A DNA stretch of 10,735 nucleotides from Euperipatoides rowelli (GCA_003024985.2 PXIH01S0025083.1), one strand, 5' to 3'; counted from the first letter of the stretch, positions 1 to 7,615 are shown. Notes: generated by a model from the sequence alone, not told the origin. Program-made: numbers and translations.

Positions 1-1
1 A

Positions 2-937
2 CAGGCTGAATTCTTGACAAATAGTAGGAACAAAAAAGCTTTTGTAGAACTTTTTGCAAGACATTGCTTGACATCAAACATACAAGTTCAGTAGGAAAAG
101 TTGGATGCAGCTTCTATTGTTTTGACAGCATTATAAAAGGCACAAAATGGTAATCCGGTTATGGTTATTGGCCAATACACAGATTTGCTTGTTCTGTCCA
201 CTTTGTTTGCTTCTGAAGCTGATAACATTGTGTTCTTGTGACCTGCTTCAGATTCTAAATACCAGAAACTGTGTTCACAATATCACAACAAAAAAAAAGC
301 TACTGGGAGAACTAGTGAATTCCTTCACTTTGCACATGCAGTAGTAGGCTGTGACACTATCTCTGCCCTGTGTTAGAAAGGTTAATTAATTTCATTGAAG
401 TTACTACAATAGAACCATGCCCCGAGAGAAGACACAAAAGTGTTTAACAATATGTCTTCAACCAAAGAATAGGTAGTTGCTGCAGGAGAAAATTGTATGC
501 TTCACTTATATGAACTATCAAGAAGTACTACCTTAAATGATTTACGGTACTACAGATTACCAAACAGCCAGTTGGAACTTGGAAGAATGTTTGACCTTGC
601 ATCTTTGCCACCAACTAGTCATGCAGCAACTCAGCAATCATACTGTGTCTACCTACAGGTTCATGAATTGAACCCTACAGACTAAGGATGGATAAAAATG
701 GGAGACACTTTAACATCAGTTTTATGACCAAAAACCCTGCTCTGCCAGAGTTGTTAACACTCATCTTGTATACTTGTAAATCCAACTGTACCAATAGATG
801 TAAACTGTACCAATAGATCTGGATTGGAATGCTCGGTCATGGCCATGTGTTGAAACTGTCAAGGTGTATCATGCATGAATTCTGAAGAAACCATGGAACT
901 TCTGTCTGATGATGAAAATGATAACTCAATCGTCTAG
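2..937 (+). pseudogene. decayed PIN/FEN1-like nuclease + CXC-like repeated gene, 5' cut by window edge
   Basis: Reading the plus strand from base 2 gives one long decayed frame with in-frame stops near 92, 134, 239 and 371 and at least two frameshifts after 685. The readable parts look like protein. 'VIGQYTDLLVL' (164-196) resembles the Asp-containing core of PIN/FEN1-like nucleases, with Tyr where an Asp is expected. 'FAHAVVGCDTISAL' (329-370) resembles the 'GCD' motif of that fold. 497-685 continues with 'TTLNDLRYYRLP' and 'FDLASLPPTSHAA'. Cys codons at 775, 787, 799, 830, 848, 857 and 872 form a Cys-rich block like half of a Tesmin/TSO1-type CXC domain. It is followed by an acidic end, 'ELLSDDENDNSIV', and a stop at 935-937. 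From memory, proteins of this layout occur in many copies in invertebrate genomes; I cannot name the element they belong to. The frame is open at the window edge, so the N-terminus is missing. The decay is clear; the family name is a moderate inference. Confidence 0.6.
784..818 (+). repeat. 19-bp tandem duplication inside the pseudogene
   Basis: A 16-base string, AACTGTACCAATAGAT, occurs at 784-799 and again at 803-818, a period of 19. It sits between the first Cys group of the CXC-like block (frame 1) and the second (frame 2). A 19-base insertion shifts the frame by one, which is the shift observed, so the duplication is probably one of the inactivating lesions. Confidence 0.8.
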
Positions 938-1699
938 TGTAAAATATAGGTAATAGTTTTATCACTGCATGGAATCTGATTTATGGTAAGCTACATTTTT
1001 AAACTGTTAAAGAAAAACAAACTTTCTTTACAGTTTAGTTTTTGTAAATAAATAAACACTCAAAAATAATTACCTTTATGCAATATTTCATTTCTGAAAT
1101 GTATTTTATGTGTACGGTATATTTAAGTTTTTGTAATTCAAAATTGAGCAAAAACTAGTGATCGATACTTAAAATTTTTTAGGCTTTCGGCATATCAAGA
1201 AGAGTACGGTATGCATGGTGTTGTCATATTATTTTTAAATAAAAAAAAATTAGAGGTAATGTCCCTTTCTACTTTCTAAAGCTGCCAATAAAATGCTAGC
1301 ATCACATAGTTTAAATTGTAATTTATGGTTAACAAGAAATGTTGACATTCTTCCCTAGCTTATTTTTAATTTATTCAATTGGGACAAACATTGGATTACT
1401 GGCCTAATGGTAAGTTATATCAAAAAATGCTAGAGACAAAAAATGTAGACAATTTTATGATGAACATTTTTGGTTTGAAGCATTTTTTGATAACATGGAT
1501 AGTTTCCGAGATAAATGTTAAAAATGGATTTTCGTCCGCCATAGCACAACTTTATTTCTCGAGGACTTTTAGTATGTTATTCAGGTGACCAAATACTAAA
1601 TATTTACCAAGTATCTTGCCTGTAAGAGTTTTTTTTACCGAATTTTCATAAAATGACTATACTTTATAGCCTATAGTATTAGTGTTTTATGAGCTAGGT
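938..1699. other. AT-rich spacer, no gene recognised
   Basis: This stretch is mostly A/T runs with stops in all frames. An AATAAATAAA string near 1047 could be an old poly(A) signal of the pseudogene upstream. A splice-acceptor-like tract ending near 1359 and a good donor-like string, AATG|GTAAGT, near 1409 bracket about 50 bases. The enclosed frame shows no recognisable protein, so I do not call an exon. The 69-codon frame at 1379-1588 has no features I recognise. Confidence 0.5.
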
Positions 1700-2052
1700 C
1701 AGGGATGGCAAATAGGATTTGTCCATCGTTCTGAAAGTAAACAAAAGTTGATGGCATTATGGCCAACGTTCAAAAATTAAACAAAAGTTGGTGTCATTTT
1801 TTTTCATACCAATGCTTCCATTAGTATATACTGTATTGTATATAATTAATATATATTCAATATAAATAAATGGTACCACGCCTGCAATTATAGCGCTATT
1901 TAATAAATGAAAATGATTCTCATTTTATGCCATTTTACATTTGAATATATATTTTATATGATAAAATTTCAATGATAAATTTCTGTCGTGTTGCCGAAAA
2001 TCTCAAACATGCCATCTTTGGCGCACGTGCCACCTATTCGCCATCCAGGCTG
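1700..2052. mobile_element. hAT-like MITE, 353 bp, with TIRs and 8-bp TSD
   Basis: The left end reads CAGGGATGGCAAATAGG (1700-1716). The reverse complement of the right end (2033-2052) reads CAGCCTGGATGGCGAATAGG. Allowing one 3-base insertion, 16 of 17 positions match. Flanking octamers AGCTAGGT (1692-1699) and CGCTAGGT (2053-2060) differ at one base and fit an 8-bp target-site duplication. CAG-starting ends with 8-bp duplications are typical of the hAT superfamily. There is no coding capacity, so it would depend on a transposase elsewhere. The interior is very AT-rich and carries a diverged 34-base direct repeat near the left end, as well as a CACGTG E-box core near 2025 close to the right end. 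Confidence 0.78.
1727..1800 (+). repeat. subterminal direct repeat of the MITE, period 40
   Basis: Bases 1727-1760 and 1767-1800 align without gaps at 28 of 34 positions. Both start CGTTC and share the core TAAACAAAAGTTG. Repeated subterminal motifs in hAT elements can be transposase-binding sites; that role is inferred here. Confidence 0.7.
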
Positions 2053-2607
2053 CGCTAGGTCACTTCTACAGCAGCTGTAAATGAATTGGTCATTTAAAAA
2101 AGACTCAATGACCCAAAAATTGTGCTTATTTAAAAATTAAAGTGCCAGTATATTGTACATATGAGGCTGCTTGGGTGGGGGTAAGAACAGAAAAAAAAAT
2201 AATGTAGCCTACAATTTTTGTTTATATTTCACACTTATTGGTTATTATTTTTTTCAGATTTTCAAGAATTTTGTGACAAATTTCAAGACAGATGGGTGAA
2301 AATGAAAATTGATTATACATTTATTGGAAAATATAATGAACCTTGAAAACATCTGAAATAAAAGTCTCTACAAGAGCAAACTTTGTCAACGATCCTACTA
2401 GAGAAAAGATTTTTTAACGGTAATGATTGTGTTTGTAACTTATTGGAAGACTAATTTTAAAAATTCATAAATATAAGTATCCTGAGGATTTATCCTTTCG
2501 TTATTTAGCTGCGACTTATAACTTGTAACAATCCAGCTTAAAATCACATGAAAATTAAAAGTATTTCCTCCAATAAATGTTATTTATAAACTTTTTTTTT
2601 TTGTAAA
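2053..2607 (+). other. spacer upstream of the zinc-finger gene, with one possible exon at 2258-2419
   Basis: A splice-acceptor-like sequence, a long T-rich tract ending in TTTTCAG, ends at 2257. A donor-like ACG|GTAATG follows at 2419/2420. Between them, a 29-codon open stretch starting 'DFQEFCDKFQDRWV' ends in TGA at 2344-2346, and AATAAA lies near 2356. This could be a last coding exon of another gene, an untranslated exon of the zinc-finger gene, or chance. The frame upstream of the zinc-finger ATG is closed by TAA at 2587-2589. A T-rich tract just before the ATG, followed by AG at 2613-2614, could also act as an acceptor. Confidence 0.2.
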
Positions 2608-3960
2608 ATGAAAGGTGCACATGTAAAACGACATCACTGTGATATCTGTGATTACAAAACGACTCACCTGAAGCAATTATTGGTACATAAAATGACACAC
2701 ACAGGAGAAAGACGATTCCAATGTGATCGTTGTACATACAAAAGTACTCAAAAAAGTAACTTAATTGTACATGAAATGACACATACAGGTGAAAAACCAT
2801 TCCACTGTAAAACGTGCAATTATAAAACAACACAAAAAATTCATTTAATTGTGCATGAAATGACACATAGTGGAGAAAAGCCATATCAATGTAATACTTG
2901 CGGCTATAAAACTGCACATCGAAGTTATTTAGTGAAACATCAGGTGATTCATGCAGGTGTGAAACCATTTCAATGTAGTACCTGTGATTTTAAATCCGCA
3001 CGTAAGTGTACCCTAAAAGCTCATGAAATGATCCACGCTGGTGTAAGACCGTTTCATTGTGATAGCTGTGATTTTAAAACCACCTACAGGAGTGCTTTGT
3101 ATAGTCACCAGGTAAATCATACAGGTGTAAAATTTCATTGCGGATACTGTGATTTCAAAACTACTGTAAATTTTCGTCTAAAATTACATGAATTGACACA
3201 CACTGGAGAAAATGCATTTCAATGTAAATTGTGTGATTATAAAACGACTGTAAGTTTTCGTTTAAAGTTGCACGAAATGGCTCATATAGGCCAAAAGCCG
3301 TTTAGTTGCAATACTTGCGGCTTTAAAACTCTTTCTAAGAAGGTGTTATATGTTCACGAGACGAAACATAAAATGCGAGAAATTAAACCGTATCAATGCC
3401 AGAATTGTGATTACAAAACGGCCAATTCAAGTCACTTAAAAATGCATGAAAGGCTTCATACGGGAGAAAAGCCATTTCAATGCCTGTTGTGTGATTACAA
3501 AAGTACTCAAAAAGGCCAGCTGACCACTCATAAATTGACCCACTCAAAAGAAAAACCATTTCAATGCAGATTTTGTGATTTTAAAACCACCCAAAAGGGT
3601 CACTTAAATTTACATGAAAGGAGACACACTGGCGAGAAACCGTTTCACTGCCAAATTTGTGATTATAAAACGAGTGACAATAATTCATTAAGAAGACATT
3701 TAATGACCCACAGTAGCGAGCGACCGTATCATTGTACTATGTGTGATTATAAAAGTATTAGAAAAGTAAATTTAATCAAACATGAAAGTAAACATATATA
3801 TGACGATAGCTGCGATTTAAAACCCGAGCCTAGCAACTTGATAGTATACAGCGATGACAACGGTGAACTTAGTAGCGAGTCTAGTTTTCATTGTGGCACT
3901 TTTGATATAAAACCTTTAAAGAGTGAACCCAATCATAATGGGGAATTTAGTTTTGAATAA
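2608..3960 (+). CDS. C2H2 zinc-finger protein with 14 tandem fingers
   Basis: This intact 450-residue frame encodes a probable nuclear, sequence-specific DNA-binding protein. Fourteen C-x2-C-x12-H-x3-H fingers have first Cys at residues 11, 39, 67, 95, 123, 151, 178, 206, 234, 264, 292, 320, 348 and 376. Linkers include TGEKP and variants (TGERR, SGEKP, AGVKP, AGVRP, SKEKP, SSERP). The 9-10 linker is longer (KMREIKP) and the 6-7 linker one residue shorter. Nearly every finger reads C-[DG]-[YF]-K-[TS], with the aromatic two residues after the second Cys, the 'swapped aromatic' subtype known from ZFY and REST. Helix residues -1,2,3,6, finger 1 to 14: HKQV, QSNV, QIHV, HSYK, RCTA, YSAS, VFRL, VFRL, SKVV, NSHM, QGQT, QGHL, DNSR, RVNK. 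There is no KRAB, SCAN, BTB or ZAD-like domain. The tail (397-450) is acidic and holds two psi-K-x-E SUMO-type motifs, LKPE (404-407) and LKSE (437-440). ATG 2608 is the only in-frame Met before finger 1, has A at -3, and lies after an in-frame TAA at 2587. A spliced upstream exon cannot be excluded. Confidence 0.93.
   Translation: MKGAHVKRHHCDICDYKTTHLKQLLVHKMTHTGERRFQCDRCTYKSTQKSNLIVHEMTHTGEKPFHCKTCNYKTTQKIHLIVHEMTHSGEKPYQCNTCGYKTAHRSYLVKHQVIHAGVKPFQCSTCDFKSARKCTLKAHEMIHAGVRPFHCDSCDFKTTYRSALYSHQVNHTGVKFHCGYCDFKTTVNFRLKLHELTHTGENAFQCKLCDYKTTVSFRLKLHEMAHIGQKPFSCNTCGFKTLSKKVLYVHETKHKMREIKPYQCQNCDYKTANSSHLKMHERLHTGEKPFQCLLCDYKSTQKGQLTTHKLTHSKEKPFQCRFCDFKTTQKGHLNLHERRHTGEKPFHCQICDYKTSDNNSLRRHLMTHSSERPYHCTMCDYKSIRKVNLIKHESKHIYDDSCDLKPEPSNLIVYSDDNGELSSESSFHCGTFDIKPLKSEPNHNGEFSFE
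3811..3957 (+). other. C-terminal tail that looks like two eroded zinc fingers
   Basis: Residues 402-450 keep the spacing of fingers but have lost metal ligands. 'CDLK' matches the 'CDYK' core. 'SNLIVYSDDNGE' matches 'SNLIVHEMTHTGE' of finger 2, with Tyr and Asn in place of the two His. 'FHCGTFDIK' matches 'FHCKTCNYK' of finger 3, with Phe replacing the second Cys. 'HNGEFSF' matches 'HTGEKPF'. These residues therefore probably do not bind zinc. The two SUMO-type motifs lie within this eroded stretch. Confidence 0.6.
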
Positions 3961-4755
3961 TCAAATTGGCAGTCTTATTTTTTAACTGATTTTCATCGAT
4001 AAATACTAACACGGCTTTGATTGAAGTGTAAGGATTGTTTTTTTTTTTCTTAGAAAATTTGAGTTCTATAAAAATGTATTGCCAAATTATTTCTTCTTGT
4101 GTTTAAAAGTGACATTTGAAGTTCAATGATTTGGAGAATTTTTTTAATATGTACCATAGAATGCCATCAATCCACTCAAATAAGTGTGCTACCCATGATT
4201 CTCGACCAAATTTAAGTAAAGTGCACTGTCACCACACATAAATCTTTTATCACTCTGAAAGAATTCAAAGCTGTGCCATGCAACAGCGCCCCCTAGTTAT
4301 CACCTTATCTAAGGTTCAGGAGAGATTTTCTATGTAATCCAAATAAGTTGACCTACACTGTTTTGAAAAACAGTTTTAAAGAATTTGTCTCTATTCAAAC
4401 AAGTGACCTGGGCAGTTTTGCAGTGCATTGTGGTAAACCTAAAGTTCCTAGCATGGTGCTATGAACTTAGGTTTGTGTCCCCCTCCCCCCCTTAACAAAT
4501 GATAAATGCATATGGACACTTGATTGAAATTCTACTGTAATTGCTGAGATAAGAGAATATTTGCTAAAGATGAAATACTTTATTAGATGAGTAACTAGAG
4601 CTAGACATTTTGTGCTTTAAAAGTCTAGACTGCTAATTAATTACACAATTAAAAGTCTAATCACATATACTGTAGTTTGTTAGCTAAACTTGACTGATGT
4701 TTTCATTTTCTGTATGATATATTCATCTAAAAAGGTTTTTTTTGTGTGTAAATCG
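3961..4755. other. non-coding region 3' of the zinc-finger gene
   Basis: I see no gene here. The 3' untranslated region of the zinc-finger gene must begin here, but no canonical AATAAA is close; ATTAAA occurs at 4648-4653. There is a T-run near 4040, a C-rich run at 4479-4491, a perfect 10-base palindrome AGTCTAGACT at 4622-4631, and TTAAAAGTCTA repeated near 4617 and 4649. Confidence 0.5.
4280..4302 (-). promoter_or_regulatory. CTCF-like motif
   Basis: On the minus strand, bases 4285-4297 read ACTAGGGGGCGCT, which matches the core of the CTCF consensus (CCACTAGGGGGCGCT-like). The two C bases that normally precede the core are not present. CTCF is found across bilaterians, and the site lies about 330 bases after the zinc-finger stop codon. 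It could instead be part of an old repeat. Confidence 0.35.
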
Positions 4756-4830
4756 TACTGTATATAGTGTATGATATAAACTATATATACAGTATATTGT
4801 GTGTATATATACTATACATACTGTATATAG
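4756..4830. repeat. AT palindrome with repeated TACTGTATATAG units
   Basis: TACTGTATATAGT (4756-4768) pairs with the inverted copy at 4780-4794, with a 2-base length difference and an 11-base loop. A third copy, TACTGTATATAG, follows in direct orientation at 4819-4830. Such a sequence can extrude a cruciform or be a slippage-expanded simple repeat; no function is visible. Confidence 0.7.
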
Positions 4831-4965
4831 AGAAAAAAAGATCACTAGAGTAAGAGACAGTTAGAGCTTAAGAGCGAGTGGAGAGAGCCAGTGAGAAAGC
4901 AAGAGAGAGAGAGAGCCAGCGACAGTGGTCAAATAAAAAGCCAGAAAGAGTGAGAAAATCTAGAA
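4831..4965 (+). repeat. purine-rich GA tract
   Basis: About 135 bases are strongly purine-biased on the plus strand, with short GAGA runs. A 14-base near-repeat, GAGAGAGCCAGTGA / GAGAGAGCCAGCGA, occurs at 4881-4894 and 4909-4922. It directly follows the AT palindrome. Low-complexity GA tracts of this kind may form triplex DNA or bind GAGA-type factors; that is inference. Confidence 0.6.
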
Positions 4966-5160
4966 AATCCTGTGATTCACCTAACAAGGTGTTCAATTTT
5001 GAAAGTTTGGGAATGTAGCATCTCATTGTCTTTTATAGAGGATAAAACTATTGTTGAAAGATACAGAAAATACATGCCCACATGTTATCTCTGCATATAC
5101 TGTGAGTAGGTAATAAAGGGGCATTCAGTCTACCAATCAAAATCAAACACCCACAATGGT

Positions 5161-5452
5161 ATGATGTCATTTCCAGTCCCATAATGCATTTCAAATTAAC
5201 CATAATGTATTGCAACAAATTACCCATAACACGTTGTAAATGACTTTGTTTACCAACTGCGACATCACGGAAAATTCCGAACATTCCTAAAGGTGGGTGT
5301 GGCTCATTTGCATACATATATATTTTACAGATAATGCTTTGCAAATGATTTTGTATATTATCTGTGACATCTTCATGGAAATTCCCTAAAATTTCTTTAA
5401 TTGCGCAAACATTTCTGAAGTTTTCCTAAGGTAGGTTTGGATCATCTGCATA
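5161..5452. repeat. two diverged copies of a longer repeat, with short CCATAATG units upstream
   Basis: Copy A (5232-5314) and copy B (5336-5452) share the ordered blocks GTAAATGACTTTG / GCAAATGATTTTG, GACATC, GGAAAATTCC / GGAAATTCC, and a block around CCTAAAGGTGGG / CCTAAGGTAGG leading to TCAT[TC]TGCATA. Copy B has about 34 extra bases in the middle. Just upstream, CCATAATG-like strings recur near 5179, 5200 and 5223, and again near 5641. This looks like an old tandem or transposon-derived repeat. I cannot assign a family. Confidence 0.55.
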
Positions 5453-5470
5453 TTCAGCATTGTTGTCATT

Positions 5471-5496
5471 TTCCAAAGTTTCGGAAAACTTTGGAA
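5471..5496. repeat. 11-bp perfect inverted repeat (hairpin)
   Basis: TTCCAAAGTTT (5471-5481) is followed by the 4-base loop CGGA and the exact inverted copy AAACTTTGGAA (5486-5496). It lies just after the A/B repeats. There is no T-tract or gene beside it to suggest a role. Confidence 0.7.
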
Positions 5497-5521
5497 ATCT
5501 TTGGCCAAGTTGTTTAAAAAT

Positions 5522-5535
5522 CAAAGATGGCGGCC
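5522..5535 (+). promoter_or_regulatory. YY1-like motif
   Basis: AAGATGGCGGCC matches the YY1 consensus AAGATGGCGGC. It stands in otherwise AT-rich, repeat-like DNA with no gene beside it, so it may be a repeat-borne site. The embedded ATG opens only 17 codons. Confidence 0.3.
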
Positions 5536-5890
5536 AAATTTTTTTTTAAATTGTTCAGCAATGAATTCTGGGTATTATGAGCTGGATATGTATTTAGATG
5601 CCCAGAATCATGCCCAAAATATCAATTTTTTTCCAATTTTCCATAATGCAATTCTATTGATGTCATATTCTTGAAACTTCGTTCTTTGGCCATGTTGACT
5701 AGATATATCACACATGCACAAAATGATATGAGAAATACTTGAGTTTTGTTTTAATTTTACAGATTTTCGAATTTTGCTGAAATGCCACAACCACATGATA
5801 TCTTAGAACCTTATATTTTTGCAATTTTATAGTAGACCTATATTATGACACATACCCGATACCTCAAAAAATGTTTTCCTAGAATATTTC
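5536..5890. other. AT-rich non-coding stretch
   Basis: I see no gene, RNA or clear element here. The 62-codon minus-strand frame at 5608-5796 has no recognisable motif. Confidence 0.5.
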
Positions 5891-6106
5891 TAAGTTTTTA
5901 TGCATGACATCTGATAAACCAGAGAAGATAGCCAAACAAATCTACTATCACTAAGCCTATTCTTATCCCTCCCTTGCTGTTTCCCCACCCAAATTTTCTT
6001 TCTGCCTTCCTGCCTCAAAATCTGCGACCCATGGGCTAATAAGCCTCGGGTCTAGGGCTTTTGACCATTATTATTATTATTATAAGTTTTTGCGCATGAC
6101 ATCTGA
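5891..6106 (+). mobile_element. short (ATT)n-tailed retroposon (SINE-like or truncated LINE) with 24-bp TSDs
   Basis: Bases 5891-5914 and 6083-6106 are 24-base direct repeats with 22 matches, both starting TAAGTTTTT and ending CATGACATCTGA. They enclose a 168-base insert (5915-6082) ending in five ATT units (from 6067). Just before the tail a stem-loop (6026-6052) pairs GACCC with GGGTC and GGGCT with AGCCT. Long target duplications, a simple-repeat tail and a 3' stem-loop are hallmarks of target-primed retroposition by a LINE machinery. The 5' part is pyrimidine-rich (5955-6020). I see no clear A and B boxes of a tRNA promoter, so SINE versus 5'-truncated LINE is open. Confidence 0.72.
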
Positions 6107-6349
6107 ACATCTATTGATATCATTTCGGGTTTGAGTATCATACATAAAATTGTATTCCACTCTTCTCTAATATCTCTTCTGTTTGAATTGAAATAAGAGT
6201 GGATCACCCATACAGATTCTCGTTATTCTAAAGTACGAGAAGAAACTTTCAAGAGCAAACATACCTATTCTCCATGAGTAGCCATCTTCAACCTTAGATG
6301 GCTACCCATTCGAGTATGTAACTTCACCTAAAACATCTCAACTCTAAGA
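6107..6349. other. downstream side of the copia relic, LTR not identified
   Basis: A 3' LTR of the minus-strand copia element would be expected here, but no TG...CA-bounded repeat can be matched to a partner. Two inverted repeats stand out: CCACTCTT (6157-6164) with AAGAGTGG (6195-6202), and GTAGCCATCT (6278-6287) with AGATGGCTAC (6296-6305). Confidence 0.4.
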
Positions 6350-6492
6350 TGCTTATCATTTGCATCGCTTTTCCAATCGCATCCATGTAGACTCAATTTA
6401 TTCCCAGTTGGTCTGTATATTAATTATATCTTTTTTGTAGGTATCTACAAATGTGTATCACTCTTACCCAGTGCTCATTCGAGGGGTTATCA
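6350..6492 (-). pseudogene. start of copia RNase H region, truncated
   Basis: Directly after the RT end the minus strand reads 'SQFNDNPSNEHW' (about 6440-6480), the segment that links RT and RNase H in copia elements. Two stops follow. A one-base deletion then splits a 'DADW'-like motif (plus 6373-6382) that carries the RNase H catalytic Asp, followed by 'KSDANDK'. Beyond about 6350 no RNase H sequence is recognisable, so the domain is truncated or too diverged. Confidence 0.7.
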
Positions 6493-7400
6493 TTAAACTG
6501 ACTTAGATAGGATGTTGTATACACCAGGTCCAGGTGAACCTGATACATAGAGCAGACTTCCAATCGCTTGCCTGTATGGTATTTTCTCTAGGGTTTTGTC
6601 GTCAAGTTTCTGTAGTTTCATGCCTTGAGGCAGTGGGGTGCTGGCTTCTTTGGAGTTTAACATATTGTATCGATCCAATATATCCCTTATATAAATACTG
6701 TATCTTCACCGTTCTGTCTTTGAATTTTTATGGAAAGTAAATCACTTGCATCCCTTAATTCTTTGGCACCAAATTTCTTATTGATGTCTTCATAAAATTA
6801 TTGGTGAGTATTATTTTTCTTTGCTATTATCATCCATATAAACTCCAAACATTGTCTTTCTTAGGTGGTAGTAAACATATGGATCTACCATGTATTGCTT
6901 CATTCCCCAGTGACAGTCCTTCAAAAAGGAATCAAGACATATGTTCCATTGCCGACCAGCTTGTTTTAACCTGTGTAAGCTTTCCTGCAGCAAACTTACT
7001 AAAATCTTTCACAGAATTTCCTTTTGTGACCTTTTCCATATAAATTGTTTCATCTAAGCGTCCATTTAAATATATAGTATTTATGTCTGTCTCATTTTCT
7101 ATTTTTTTTCCATTGCAATCTTTAGCAGTAGTTAGTAATTTCTCTTGACTTCTCAAGATTGTTCAAATCCTCTAGCCACTAGTTGTGTCATATTTTTCTA
7201 GCTTTCTAGACACATTGAACTTTTTTAACACCCATTTTGATTCCAGTTCTACCTGTTATTTCAACATAGATAATAACTTCCATGTTTGGTTATCTTTGAG
7301 ACTTTTTAATGTGTACGCCATATCATTGCTCCACTCATCTGCTCCTTTGGACACTATTGCTTCTTCAATGGTATCAGGGTTCTTAACCTTGCTCAAAAAT
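6493..7400 (-). pseudogene. copia reverse transcriptase, broken
   Basis: The domain begins around 'NPDTIEEA' (7359-7383) and 'ADEWSNDMAYTLKSL', typical of the start of the copia RT domain. 'TDINTIYLNG' (about 7061-7092) carries the first catalytic Asp. A 'LKQAGRQWN' segment and 'YMDD' (6829-6840) follow, the latter matching the active-site YxDD. After YMDD the frame shifts and continues as 'EDINKKFGAKELRDAS', then 'STPLPQG' and 'YRQAIGSLLYVSG' (6493-6678). Stops include one after 'LLSMLK' and one following the YMDD segment. Catalytic residues remain readable, but the protein is split over at least three frames. Confidence 0.87.
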
Positions 7401-7615
7401 ATTAAAAGAGAAATGGCATTAAAGGATCATGATAACACTGAAGAAGCAATATATTCCCAGTCACTGGTAGATTCCAACTGAGTTCTTATACTCATATCAT
7501 TTGTGCTCCTCTTGGATCGGTCTAAATTTGAACAGCTCTTTGCTTCATTTGAGACTCCCACTTCATTGTCCTAATCTTTAAAGGATATTTGTACTTTGTC
7601 GTCATTCATACATGT

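Noticed and set aside
1379-1588. 69-codon plus-strand frame
   Set aside because: No recognisable motif, AT-rich composition and no start or splice support beyond a donor-like GTAAGT.
2555-2968. 137-codon minus-strand frame opposite the zinc-finger gene
   Set aside because: It lies opposite the finger repeats and its periodic 'HxSFHxQL'-type pattern is the complement of the zinc-finger codons, so it is a shadow.
5048-5344. 98-codon minus-strand frame
   Set aside because: It runs through the diverged A/B repeats and shows no protein motif.
6107-6349. 3' LTR of the copia element
   Set aside because: Position fits, but no matching second copy was found upstream of the integrase, and the ends TG/CA cannot be fixed.
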